From the NCBI GenBank assembly GCA_031979385.1, contig DALZEF010000001.1:186001-250000 (forward strand): a stretch of 64,000 nucleotides of DNA, written 5' to 3'. The DNA comes from Timonella sp031979385 (GTDB taxonomy: Bacteria > Actinomycetota > Actinomycetes > Actinomycetales > Cellulomonadaceae). A model generated the notes under the pieces. The model had not been told where the DNA came from and did not search any database. It was given only the letters and a program-made list of their open reading frames with translations. Below are positions 53,606-62,362 of this stretch, one piece after another; within the stretch, counting starts at the first letter, position 1; the number at the start of each line of letters is the position of its first letter. A program made the translations under genes and the position numbers.

Positions 53606-53936
53606 GTCCTCATCGTGCCAGACGGACGATGACGCGTGGTGAGCCTTTTAGTCTTATGTGCGGGACAGGGTGCCCGGATGGGCACTACTCGTCCGTGCAG
53701 ATTTCCGACGAGTCCTGCATTTTTGCCTCGCTCCTACGGCTGGTGTTTGTACTGGTGAGGGTCGTGTCTTGCGTTTGACGCAGTGAAACAATGTGACGGC
53801 GACCACTAGAATACGGGTACTGCTATCCATTGGTAGGAGGGTTGTTTCTCCAGTTTTTCACCCATAATCGAAACTATACAATTCATTTGTTAGCAAGGCT
53901 AACAAATGAATTCACAGCGACGTGGATGGAGAGACG
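53606..53936. other. Chitinase upstream region (331 bases)
   Basis: There is no gene. TAGAAT at 53807-53812 could be a -10, but its -35 is poor. The striking element is the inverted repeat at 53880-53912, and GGAGA precedes the chitinase ATG. Confidence 0.4.
53880..53912. promoter_or_regulatory. 15-bp perfect inverted repeat before the chitinase gene
   Basis: Arms 53880-53894 and 53898-53912 are perfectly complementary with a three-base spacer (AAG). The inner part, TTGTTAGC-AAG-GCTAACAA, resembles a dimer-binding operator. If transcribed it would also be a strong hairpin 24 bases before the ATG, so control could act on DNA or RNA. No regulator gene lies nearby. Confidence 0.6.
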
Positions 53937-55199
53937 ATGAGGTTATCGTGGAAGAAAAGGGCGCTCGCGGCCGTAGCAGCCGTCGGGCTCCTCGCAATGG
54001 GTGTTTCCCCTGCCGCGCAGGCAGCCGACACCTCGAACACAACGAACAACACGCGCCAATGGCTTACGGGCTATTGGCACAACTTCGACAACGGATCAAC
54101 CCTGTTGAAGCTCAGTGACATCCCAAGCGCATACAACCTTGTTGCGGTCGCATTCGCTGAGAGTCACCCGTCCATTCCCGGTGGAATCGACTTCACGCTT
54201 GAATCCGCGGAACTTGGCGGATACAGCGAAGCCCAGTTCAAGGCAGACATCAAGGCAATTCAGGCCGAGGGACGCAAGGTCATCATCTCGGTCGGTGGCG
54301 AGAAGGCACACGTCACCATCAACACCCCAGCCCACGCCAAGAACTTCGCCGACACCGCGTACGACATCATCACCGAATACGGCTTTGATGGAATCGACAT
54401 AGACCTCGAACACGGTGTGCACGCAGAGTCGCTGTCCACTGCTCTGCACGACCTCCACAACCGTATCGGCAACGAGCTGATCATCGCGATGGCCCCGCAG
54501 ACCATCGACTACCAGGCGACCTCGATGCAGTACTACCAGTTGACGCAGAAGATCAAGGACATATTGACCATCGTCAACGTCCAGTACTACAACTCCGGCG
54601 GCATGATGGGCTGCGACCAGAAGATCTACTCCCAGGGAACCCCACAGTTCGCTGCGGCTCTTGCATGTATCCAGCTCGAGATGGGTCTGCGTCCGGACCA
54701 GGTTGGGCTTGGATTCCCATCCGTTCCACGGGCAGCCGGTGGCGGATACATGTCCAATGCCGATGTTGTGAGGGCCGTTGACGCACTCGAACTGGGAACC
54801 CCTGTCGGCGGATTCACCGCACCACGCGCCTACGGCCCGATCGGTGGCGTTATGACCTGGTCAATCAACTGGGACGCGACCAACAACTACTCGTTTGCGC
54901 AGGCAATGGCCAATCGCCTCAACCTCGGCGGTGAATGGGTGCCACCGACCGACCCTGTCGATCCAGATCCTACCGATCCTACGGACCCAACTGATCCGGT
55001 TGACCCCACCGACCCAGTCGATCCAACTGACCCCGTTGACCCAGGCGAGTGCCCGGCCTGGGTGAGTGGACAGGTCTACGTTGGGGGAGACACGGTTACC
55101 TACAACGGCGCCACTTACACCGCCAAGTGGTGGACCAACACCGATGTTCCGGGTGCCTCGCCGTGGGGCCCATGGGCAGCGGGCGGTTCCTGCAACTAA
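53937..55199 (+). CDS. Secreted GH18 chitinase with CBM5/12
   Basis: Hydrolyses chitin outside the cell. The 420-residue protein has a signal peptide (MRLSWKKRALAAVAAVGLLAMGVSPAAQA), a GH18 domain (about 35-330) with the catalytic motif DGIDIDLE ending in Glu158, a linker of repeated DPT/DPV units (about 337-367), and a C-terminal CBM5/12 chitin-binding module (CPAWVSGQVYVGGDTVTYNG; WWTNTDVPG; W-G-P-W) flanked by two cysteines. The ATG at 53937 has GGAGA before it; an ATG at 53922 lacks this. It is a single-gene unit, set between an inverted-repeat element and hairpins. Confidence 0.95.
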   Translation: MRLSWKKRALAAVAAVGLLAMGVSPAAQAADTSNTTNNTRQWLTGYWHNFDNGSTLLKLSDIPSAYNLVAVAFAESHPSIPGGIDFTLESAELGGYSEAQFKADIKAIQAEGRKVIISVGGEKAHVTINTPAHAKNFADTAYDIITEYGFDGIDIDLEHGVHAESLSTALHDLHNRIGNELIIAMAPQTIDYQATSMQYYQLTQKIKDILTIVNVQYYNSGGMMGCDQKIYSQGTPQFAAALACIQLEMGLRPDQVGLGFPSVPRAAGGGYMSNADVVRAVDALELGTPVGGFTAPRAYGPIGGVMTWSINWDATNNYSFAQAMANRLNLGGEWVPPTDPVDPDPTDPTDPTDPVDPTDPVDPTDPVDPGECPAWVSGQVYVGGDTVTYNGATYTAKWWTNTDVPGASPWGPWAAGGSCN

Positions 55200-55210
55200 A
55201 CATAGAGACA

Positions 55211-55244
55211 ATGCGGCCCGACGCCCTCGTGCCTCGGGCCGCAT
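55211..55244 (+). terminator. Hairpin 1 after the chitinase gene
   Basis: ATGCGGCCCGA at 55211-55221 pairs perfectly with TCGGGCCGCAT at 55234-55244 (12-base loop), 11 bases after the chitinase stop. No T-tract follows. Probably a terminator or 3' stabiliser. Confidence 0.6.
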
Positions 55245-55245
55245 A

Positions 55246-55286
55246 GACCTCACCGAGTAGCCGCTCGCATCCTATTCGGTGAGGTC
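55246..55286 (+). terminator. Hairpin 2 after the chitinase gene
   Basis: GACCTCACCGA at 55246-55256 pairs perfectly with TCGGTGAGGTC at 55276-55286 (19-base loop). It starts two bases after hairpin 1. Confidence 0.5.
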
Positions 55287-55313
55287 AGCACCGAGGCGTC
55301 ACAAGAGGCGGAT

Positions 55314-55355
55314 CACGATTGGGCGACCCAGCACATGCTGGGTCGCCCAATCGTG
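55314..55355. terminator. Hairpin 3: 19-bp perfect stem
   Basis: Arms 55314-55332 and 55337-55355 are perfectly complementary over 19 bases with a four-base loop (ACAT). It is the strongest stem of the three. It lies 120 bases before the ferrochelatase start, and without a T-tract its role (terminator, stabiliser or protein site) is open. Confidence 0.6.
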
Positions 55356-55475
55356 CATTCATGCAGGTGGACTGTCTGCTTTTCTGACAGACTGTCACCC
55401 CATACGTCCCAGACGCGGTGGGAGAATGGTGGCTAGGGTGAGATGAGATTGGATGCTCGAGCCGCAGGAGAATGT

Positions 55476-56501
55476 GTGATTACCCGCCCACCCGCAGTCA
55501 TCTTGGTCAACCTTGGCACGCCCGAGGCCCCAACCGCGTCGGCGGTGCGTGGTTACCTGAGGGAATTCCTCTCTGATCGGCGAGTGGTGGAGATGCATCC
55601 CGCACTGTGGCGTCCGATCCTTGAGGGAATTGTTCTGCGGGTTCGCCCAAAAGCCTCGGCGCATAAGTATGCGACTGTTTGGCAGGAAAATGGCTCACCG
55701 CTCATGGTGTACTCGCTGCAGCAACGTGATGCCGTTGCACGAGAGCTTGACGGTATCGCTGATGTCTTTGTTGCGATGCGATACGGAAAGCCTGCTCTCT
55801 ATGATGAACTGACTCGTTTGCACGAGTTCGGCTATCGACAGGTCTTGATCGTTCCGCTCTATCCCCAGTACGCAGCGTGCAGCGCGGGAACCGTGTTTGA
55901 CGAGGTGTATCGCTGGGGCCTCAGATCTCGTGATCAACTCGAGATTCGCACGATCCGATCCTTCCCGACCGATGCGGGATACGTCGATGCCCTCAGCTCA
56001 GCACTCACGGATCATTGGGAAGAGGCTGGTCGACCCGACTTCAACGCAGGGGACAGGGTCATCCTGAGTTATCACGGCATCCCTCAGGCAATGCACGGTG
56101 CGGGCGACCCATACAAACATGAGTGCGAGGCGACGCTTCAGGCCCTCGCGACGGCCCTCGGGATTACCGTGGTTGATGCGGAAGGCGACAAGGGTGGTCT
56201 CGCGATGACCTTCCAGTCCGTATTCGGTCCGGCAAAATGGCTGACGCCAGCCACAATCGACACGATGGATCTCCTGGGTAGGAAAGAGATCAAACGGGTT
56301 GATGTGATCTGTCCAGGTTTCGTGTCCGATTGCCTCGAGACCCTTGAGGAGATCGACATGCTAAACCGAGAGGCGTTCCTGGAGGCCGGCGGCGAACGGT
56401 TCCACTACGTTCCATGGGGGAACGGGCGTGAGGCCTGGACCACGGCCCTGTCAGATGTTGTGCGTCAGCACCTCGGCGGATGGGTTCGTAGCCTCGTGTG
56501 A
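55476..56501 (+). CDS. hemH: Ferrochelatase (coproporphyrin/protoporphyrin)
   Basis: Inserts ferrous iron into a porphyrin to make haem or coprohaem. The 341 residues show VILVNLGTPEAPT near the start, the metal-site His in ILSYHGIPQAM (near 197), LAMTFQSVFGPAKWLTP and a C-terminal CPGFVSDCLETLEEI. In actinobacteria this enzyme mostly uses coproporphyrin III (family knowledge). The GTG at 55476 has AGGAG five bases upstream and matches the family start; the ATG at 55443 would add 11 residues. No other haem-synthesis genes are nearby. Confidence 0.93.
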   Translation: MITRPPAVILVNLGTPEAPTASAVRGYLREFLSDRRVVEMHPALWRPILEGIVLRVRPKASAHKYATVWQENGSPLMVYSLQQRDAVARELDGIADVFVAMRYGKPALYDELTRLHEFGYRQVLIVPLYPQYAACSAGTVFDEVYRWGLRSRDQLEIRTIRSFPTDAGYVDALSSALTDHWEEAGRPDFNAGDRVILSYHGIPQAMHGAGDPYKHECEATLQALATALGITVVDAEGDKGGLAMTFQSVFGPAKWLTPATIDTMDLLGRKEIKRVDVICPGFVSDCLETLEEIDMLNREAFLEAGGERFHYVPWGNGREAWTTALSDVVRQHLGGWVRSLV

Positions 56502-56611
56502 GACAGACGCTGTGAATCATTTGTGCGAGTGTACGCGGCTCACTCGTCCAGTGAGCACTGACAGGGCATGCTTGACACGATACGCATCACATATCGCTGG
56601 TTAGGAAAAAC

Positions 56612-57394
56612 ATGCCATTCACGGTAAGCCACATCGCCGGGGTTCTCCCCTTCACGTCCAAAAGGCTGTCGCTACCGTTTGCCGCGCTCGCGATAGGTTC
56701 AATGGCACCTGACCTGCTCTATTTCATCCCGCCGCTGATTCAGTACGGAACGAGAACGCACGAGGCCCCATATCTGTTCACCGAAAACCTCGTATTGGGG
56801 CTTGCCACCTGGGTTATCTGGCGTCTCATCGCACCGCTCCTACACGATGTGGCACCTGACGTGGTGCGTGAGCGCTGGCGTCCGGACACATGGACGAGCC
56901 ATCCGTGGTGGTCAGTTCCGGTGGCGATATGGATCGGCATCGCAACCCACATCGCCCTTGACCATTTCACGCACTCCTGGGGATGGGGGACTAGGAACAT
57001 TGAGGCGATCGCGGCCACATACGGAACACCGGTTGGGCTGAAAACCGGATATGAGTTGATGCAGATTGGTCTGAGTGCGCTGGGACTTGTCATCATCTTG
57101 GGCGTGCTCTTGGTACAGAGGCGCAGCGTCAGCCAGTCAAGCCCCGTTCCGACAATCCAAAGACTGACCTTTCCTCTCGTGCTTGGTGCTGGTGTCTTTG
57201 GCGCCATTGCGCGTACCGCTGCCGTTGGAGGGTTCGACTCGTGGTTCGAAGCACTTGCGTTCTATCTTTTGACCGGCGCTGTCGCAGGGATTGTCCTTGC
57301 GCTCACGGCCCTTTGCCTCCTTGCTGCAATCGCACGTGGGAGAATCGCGGAGAGAAAGTTAGAAGGAGAGATGGATGACCCAGCAGCGACCTGA
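56612..57394 (+). CDS. DUF4184 membrane protein
   Basis: A membrane protein of 260 residues with about six hydrophobic segments. The opening MPFTVSHIAGVLPF, then ALAIGSMAPDLLYFIP and ALDHFTHSWGWG are the DUF4184 pattern, with conserved His and Asp residues that recall metal-dependent membrane hydrolases. AGGAA precedes the ATG. Its 3' end overlaps the next gene by 20 bases. Function unknown. Confidence 0.88.
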   Translation: MPFTVSHIAGVLPFTSKRLSLPFAALAIGSMAPDLLYFIPPLIQYGTRTHEAPYLFTENLVLGLATWVIWRLIAPLLHDVAPDVVRERWRPDTWTSHPWWSVPVAIWIGIATHIALDHFTHSWGWGTRNIEAIAATYGTPVGLKTGYELMQIGLSALGLVIILGVLLVQRRSVSQSSPVPTIQRLTFPLVLGAGVFGAIARTAAVGGFDSWFEALAFYLLTGAVAGIVLALTALCLLAAIARGRIAERKLEGEMDDPAAT

Positions 57395-57677
57395 CCCCGC
57401 ATCGGCGACTGCCCAGGAGTTCGACACGACTGGACACAAATGCGTCAAGATGCTGCTCAAGATTCGTTCGCGACTCAACGCTCTGCCGGTGGGTGCGCAA
57501 CTCATCGTCATCTCCGATGATCCCACCTCAATCTACGATCTACCGGCCTGGTGCCACATGACGCAGTACGACTACCGCGGATACACGAACGAAGAGGGCA
57601 TCTACCGCCACACCCTCGCCGTCACTGAGTCCTCCATCCGTACCACCACAAAAAAGGTGTGGGAAAACCCGACGTGA
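57375..57677 (+). CDS. TusA-like sulfur-carrier domain protein
   Basis: A 100-residue protein with the TusA/SirA fold pattern: FDTTGHKCVKMLLKIRSRL, then LPVGAQLIVISDDPTSIYDLPAWCHMT. The active cysteine position is kept (Cys23), but the usual CP dipeptide is CV. TusA proteins pass sulfur for tRNA thiolation or cofactor synthesis; its partner is not evident. It overlaps the DUF4184 gene, so the two are likely co-translated. Ribosome site GGAGAG lies before the ATG. Confidence 0.68.
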   Translation: MTQQRPDPASATAQEFDTTGHKCVKMLLKIRSRLNALPVGAQLIVISDDPTSIYDLPAWCHMTQYDYRGYTNEEGIYRHTLAVTESSIRTTTKKVWENPT

Positions 57678-57845
57678 CCGACTCGTCGTCAAGCAAGAAT
57701 CGAAGGCGCCGTGGCGCTGAGACAAAGAATCGGCAAAGGTTCGTGAGTCTCGGCAAAACTCTGTTGGCGCAAACGTAAATTTTTCGTGTTGCGACGCAGT
57801 TCACGCCCAAAAAATAAAGACGTACCCAAACGAGTGGGCGTAACA

Positions 57846-57873
57846 TCGAATCGATACGATCGAATCGATTCGA
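57846..57873. promoter_or_regulatory. Tandem 14-base palindromic repeats upstream of the MATE gene
   Basis: TCGAATCGATACGA at 57846-57859 is followed directly by TCGAATCGATTCGA at 57860-57873. The second is a perfect palindrome and the first differs by one base. Such tandem palindromes suit cooperative binding of a dimeric repressor at the promoter of the exporter. No regulator is encoded next to it. Confidence 0.55.
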
Positions 57874-57945
57874 AAACTCCGAGAGAGTCGAACCGAAACG
57901 CTCGACCCAACCCCCATCCCACCGCACCACCCCTATCGGAGCAAA

Positions 57946-59529
57946 GTGTCCCAGCCCAAGAAGACCCTCACCGTCGGCACGCCATGGCGAGTGATTCTCC
58001 TTTTCACAGTGCCTCTCCTGATCGGCAATATCGTTCAGCAGATGTACCACGTCATCGACGCGGTGGTCGTGGGTCAATCGCTGGGTGTCAATTCCCTTGC
58101 CGCCGTTGGCGTGACGGGCTCGCTGCTGTTCCTGTTCATCGGATTCGCCTGGGGCATGACCTCCGGATTCGCGATCCCGACTGCCCAGGCATATGGCGGT
58201 GGCAACTATGCCGCAGTGCGACGTTCCGTCGCGGCTGGCACCATCCTGACCGCAGGCATCTCGCTACTGCTCACCGTCAGTGCGCCGCTCCTGGCAGAAC
58301 CGCTGCTGCGTCTCATGCGCACCCCGACAGAACTGCTCCCAGAAGCAACCACGTTCGCGGTCATCAGTTTCCTTGGCGCTGCCTCGACCATGTTCTTCAA
58401 CTACGTCTCCGCAATCATCCGCGCCATCGGTGACGCGCGCACCCCACTGATCTTCCTCATCGTGTCGTGCGTACTGAACATCGCGCTGGTCGTCCTGTTC
58501 GTCTCGATCATGGGCCACGGCGTTGGCGGTGCCGCGTTTGCGACAGTGCTCGCACAACTGGGTGCTGTGATCGGATGCTTCTGGTATCTCAAGGCCAAGC
58601 TTCCAGTTCTGCACGTGGAGCGGAAGGACTGGAAAGTCTCATACCAGGAACTCTCCCATCACCTGCGCATCGGCGTTCCCATGGGGTTCCAGGCATCGAT
58701 CATCGCGATCGGAACCGTGGTAGTGCAGGTCAAACTCAATGAGATGGGTTCTGAGGCGGTTGCCGCCTACACTGCGGCAACTCGCGTGGACGGACTTGCC
58801 GTTGCGTTCCTTGCTTCCCTTGGCCTTGCTGTCTCAACGTTCGTTGCCCAAAACTACGGTGCACGCCAGTTCGGACGGATTCGCCAGGGCGTACGTCAGT
58901 CGCTCGTCATGGCGACCATCGGATCGATCGTTCTTGCTGTCACGTTGATCGCCGCTGGTAGCCCAATCGTGCGCATGTTCGTTGGCGATGCCGCAGAGAA
59001 CGTGGTGTCGATGGCGCACTGGTACCTCGTGGTCAACGGCGTCCTCTACGTTGCTCTCGGCCTTCTGTTCGTGCTCCGCGGTGCTCTCCAAGGACTGGGA
59101 CGCACTTTTGTGCCGATGATGACCGGCGTGACTGAACTCGTGGGCCGCGTTGGCGCTGCGATCATCCTTGGCTCGTACTTCGGATTCTCCGGAATTGTGT
59201 GGGGTAACCCGATCGCGTGGATCGCTGCAGTTGTTCTGCTCTGGCCCGCGTGGCGCCGCGCGCTTAGGGATATCAGATCAGACGAACTCGCATTTGACCT
59301 CATCTCGACTGAGAACGCTCCGGTCGTTGCGGGCGTTAGCGAGGCCGAGCGAGCTGCGGCGGCAAGCATGACCCAGGCAGAGTCCGTAGTGGTGACGGAT
59401 GCCTGCGAACCGGCTGCACTATATCCAGACGCCATATTGGCCGCCACGGCGGCAGAACCAGATGGTGTACCGCTGGATCTAGAGCAGTCAACCCCAAAGC
59501 GCGAGGCGTGCGGCGTCACGACCAACTAG
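57946..59529 (+). CDS. MATE-family multidrug/toxin exporter
   Basis: A 527-residue membrane protein with 12 predicted segments in two related halves. Typical MATE sequences are PWRVILLFTVPLLIGNIVQQMYHVIDAVVVG (about 13-43) and the AAYTAATRVDGLAVAFLASLGLAVSTFVAQNYGARQFGRIRQGVR at the start of half two. The C-terminal 70-80 residues are a polar Ala/Glu-rich tail beyond the usual length. GTG start with GGAG five bases upstream. It likely exports cationic or amphipathic compounds with Na+ or H+; substrate unknown. Confidence 0.92.
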   Translation: MSQPKKTLTVGTPWRVILLFTVPLLIGNIVQQMYHVIDAVVVGQSLGVNSLAAVGVTGSLLFLFIGFAWGMTSGFAIPTAQAYGGGNYAAVRRSVAAGTILTAGISLLLTVSAPLLAEPLLRLMRTPTELLPEATTFAVISFLGAASTMFFNYVSAIIRAIGDARTPLIFLIVSCVLNIALVVLFVSIMGHGVGGAAFATVLAQLGAVIGCFWYLKAKLPVLHVERKDWKVSYQELSHHLRIGVPMGFQASIIAIGTVVVQVKLNEMGSEAVAAYTAATRVDGLAVAFLASLGLAVSTFVAQNYGARQFGRIRQGVRQSLVMATIGSIVLAVTLIAAGSPIVRMFVGDAAENVVSMAHWYLVVNGVLYVALGLLFVLRGALQGLGRTFVPMMTGVTELVGRVGAAIILGSYFGFSGIVWGNPIAWIAAVVLLWPAWRRALRDIRSDELAFDLISTENAPVVAGVSEAERAAAASMTQAESVVVTDACEPAALYPDAILAATAAEPDGVPLDLEQSTPKREACGVTTN

Positions 59530-59621
59530 CGAGGAATCGGCTCGATACTCCGTCATCGACGTTCGGCTGGTGTACGAAGATGATGTGAGTATCGTTTCTC
59601 ATAGTGGCTGCGCCCCGTGTG

Positions 59622-59704
59622 GAAAGACCCGTTTGTGTGGGTTTTTCACTCGCGCTACGCAACGCCCACTGACTGTCGCATCACAGTCAGTGGGCGTTCT
59701 TTTT
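59622..59704 (+). terminator. Terminators after the MATE gene
   Basis: The strong one is AACGCCCACTGACTGT at 59661-59676 paired with ACAGTCAGTGGGCGTT at 59683-59698 and followed by CTTTTT. A weaker AAAGACCC...GGGTTTTT stem lies at about 59622-59645 just before it. Confidence 0.88.
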
Positions 59705-61211
59705 GCGAAGCACCTGATCAGCGCGTGAATCTATAAGAGATTGTGGACAACGCACAAGAACCCAGCAGAAACTAGTAGTTTTCCTAGCAAGCGTTAAGCC
59801 TTTGATGTTACGCTGAATCAACATTTCGATGATCTACATCCTCCGCTCTGGAACATACTCTGGGCACAGGAGACACGATCCAAGGCTGTATTCCCGACGA
59901 GGTCGCTGGTACGGAATTCGTACAGTACCGGTCAGGAATGTAGCCTCGGCGACGATTGTTGAAAATGACGAGTTGCAATCCTGACTCGTCGCCATATTCC
60001 AGCGGGTGTGCCGGGTTAGATCTCGGTGACTCGCTCAGTAGCGACTAGTTCGCTACGCGATAGAGGCCCCGGGCATATGCGGAATCGTTTTCGCTCATCG
60101 ATTTCGCTCAGTTTGGTTTGGCATGCCGCTTCCAATCGGTACTGGATGGTATGCCTGATACCAGGTTGGCTTCGGGGTCCTTGTCGTTCACGGAGAAGAA
60201 TCTTTAGTCCGTTTTCACCCTAAAACGATGGTTATGCGTTTAACATATTTCTTGTCGCATTTTCAACGGTGTAAAGAATCCGGAATGCCGGATGCGGAAA
60301 ATGCGTACCTGTATAGAACCGTGATGACACGGGCTGAGCGGTATACCGACAACAATTTGGCACACCGCTCTGTAAGAGGTGTTTGCGCTGGCGATAGAAT
60401 TGCAGCCCCGCTATTGTCGGGTGCAGGATAAGTGTGACCTGGGCCACATCTTATGGCCTGGGTGTCAGGTACAGAACTGTTCTTGGGGAGGAATCGTCCC
60501 AAATTTTGAAAAAAGTTGAGGAAATCTTCTCAAAGGTATCCACAAAACATGTGAAGTAGTGCATTATTAAAAATGCGTAGAGGAAGTGTTCAACTTCTAA
60601 GACGTAGGAGACGATTAGTCTACTGACGAGTCAACTGAGCGCCGGTACCGCTCAGTTCCGCACCACCGTAGCTGGCGGATTTTTCGCTCATTGAAGTCAG
60701 ATACGTTGAGGTGTATGCGTGTGAACTCGCAATGATCGCCCCGCAGTCCTTGGGCTGCGGGGCGATTGTGTTTTCCAACTGAAACCCTCCGATTTGGGCA
60801 CAATCGGCGGTGAACGGGTGCCGTGTTCCTGGTCTCATCGACTTTGATTGACGACGAGATGCCTGGGTTCCCAGAGGTGATTGGTCCTCGGCGGGCTGGG
60901 TGAGTACAGCGCCGCTTGCGGTGCTGGCACAACGCGAACGCACTGTGAGGGGGCCTATATGTCCACATTTTGAGAGAACTGCACGAAGCTCGAACCGTGA
61001 ACGGGCACAGGTGTTGTGAGGCGCAAAAACATGCGGCTGAACAGCGCGAAGAACAAGGAAATTCGTGTGGGACGCTCACTTAGGGAATGGTCACGAGAAG
61101 GTTACAATTTTGCGCGGGTCTGCTTTTCATAACTGAGTCAAAAAACTGGGACAAACTCAGTCAAACCTGTATCAGTTCTCTCAAGAAAACCCCAATCCAC
61201 GCTTGAAATTC
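59705..61211. other. About 1.5 kb without a convincing gene
   Basis: Several open frames of 60-150 codons exist on both strands, but none has a ribosome site plus protein-like composition or a family I know. The G+C looks lower than in the neighbouring genes. It holds small stems (GACGAGT/ACTCGTC near 59968-59991; ACTGAGCG/CGCTCAGT near 60634) and a strong hairpin at 60736-60766. It may be decayed foreign DNA or contain an RNA gene. Confidence 0.5.
60736..60766 (+). terminator. Strong hairpin inside the gene-free region
   Basis: ATCGCCCCGCAG at about 60736 pairs with CTGCGGGGCGAT ending at about 60766, followed by TGTGTTTT. It resembles a rho-independent terminator on the plus strand without an obvious gene before it. 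Confidence 0.5.
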
Positions 61212-62111
61212 TCACTGAAACCGTGACCGATATGAGGACGGTGAGTGGCCGTGAGTACGAGCAAACTGACGCGAGAAGTACAGGGGGTCGTCGTACCCAC
61301 AGTGCGTTGCGATCTCAGCGATCGGTATCTCCGTCGTCGCCAGAAGTTCCCTGGCGCGTGCCAGGCGGAGATCGTTTTGATAGCGCAGCGGCGGTACTCC
61401 CACCCGCTGCTTGAATAGTGCCGAGAACTGTGAGGTGCTTAGTTCAGCGAGTGCGGCAAGCTCCTCGACAGAAACCCGCTCCGGGCTGATCCTTTGCAGG
61501 TGTTCGAGTGCCATGTCAACGGCGTCTATGGAGTCGCTCGTTGGTCGTTTGCCCGCAGAGATGACGTGGGTGAGTACGTGCCAAGCGGCTCCCGATGCGC
61601 GCACTAATCCACCATTTGTGGAGGTGTCGAGCGCCTCGATGACCTGGGCGGTCAGTGCCGCTATCGCGGCGGTGTCCCTGAGATGTGCAACATAGCCGTC
61701 AATGATGCTGATCGCGGAGGCAAATAGTTCGTCCGCATCGGGACCAACCGTATGGAACCACCAGAGTGTCCATGGATCGTCTTGATCGGCTCGGTATTCG
61801 TGGGGTAGCCCAGCAGGCAGTAGTACAGCGTCGCCCTTGGTGATGTTCGTTCTTCCTGCGGGCGTGTGGACGTGACCGCTGCCAGCTGTGCATATCAAGA
61901 AGATGTGCTCTCGTGCTCCTTCGGGACGCTCGCACTCGTGGCGATGAGCGTGTGGAAAGAAGCCGGCGTCGGTGACCAATAGTTGTTTTGTCACAGGTTG
62001 TTTCAGTGCCGCCTGCACGGCTGGCTCGGGAACTACGGAAAATCGGGTTTCAGTAAATCTGTCATCAGAGGCTGCGCCTGGCACAGTCGGCGTTTCGTCC
62101 ATATACGGCAT
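61212..62111 (-). CDS. AraC-family transcriptional regulator
   Basis: Regulator of 299 residues. The N-terminal cupin-like domain (about 40-150) includes HAHRHECERPEG, GDAVLLPAGLPHEYRAD and probably binds a sugar. The C-terminal AraC domain (about 200-299) has two HTH units, VSVEELAALAELSTSQFSALFKQRVGVPPLRYQNDLRLARARELL and IPIAEIATHCGYDDPLYFSRQFARTHGHSPSSYR. It is divergent from the sugar-binding protein gene and likely controls it. This pairing is common for AraC regulators of oligosaccharide loci. Confidence 0.92.
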   Translation of the reverse strand: MPYMDETPTVPGAASDDRFTETRFSVVPEPAVQAALKQPVTKQLLVTDAGFFPHAHRHECERPEGAREHIFLICTAGSGHVHTPAGRTNITKGDAVLLPAGLPHEYRADQDDPWTLWWFHTVGPDADELFASAISIIDGYVAHLRDTAAIAALTAQVIEALDTSTNGGLVRASGAAWHVLTHVISAGKRPTSDSIDAVDMALEHLQRISPERVSVEELAALAELSTSQFSALFKQRVGVPPLRYQNDLRLARARELLATTEIPIAEIATHCGYDDPLYFSRQFARTHGHSPSSYRSRFQ

Positions 62112-62362
62112 CGAATCACTGCGCGTAGTCTTTCGTCAACCAGTTGAAATCAACCCCAATGGTCAATACGAGTTCACCGTATGGTCCAGTTTGTACAACG
62201 ATGTAGAAATGTGTTGTGCTCTGCCATGCGAACCACGTGTCCCAGGACAGGTGCTGAACCACAACTCATCGGCACCAGTGATGGCTCGTAGAAAATCACC
62301 ACGGGCGCTCGACACTGCACGCAGTGGAAGGCGCCACACCACGAGACACAACGGAGAGAATC
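62112..62362. promoter_or_regulatory. Divergent promoter region of the second sugar locus
   Basis: The 251 bases between the AraC gene and the binding-protein gene must contain both promoters. TTGTACAA near 62191 is a small palindrome. I could not place a -35/-10 pair with confidence. GGAGAG precedes the binding-protein GTG. Confidence 0.45.

Noticed and set aside
53144..53632. Open frame of 162 codons on the plus strand
   Set aside because: Shadow of the GNAT gene on the other strand, which has clear acetyl-CoA motifs.
60026..60431. Two small plus-strand frames of 65 and 67 codons
   Set aside because: No ribosome sites and no recognisable sequence.
60615..61079. Open frame of 154 codons on the minus strand in the gene-free interval
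   Set aside because: Cys/Arg/His-rich, no hydrophobic core pattern or motif, crosses the strong hairpin at 60736-60766; unlikely to be a protein.
59705..61211. tmRNA, 4.5S RNA, RNase P RNA or CRISPR array in the gene-free interval
   Set aside because: I looked for their hallmark ends, stems and repeated units and found none.
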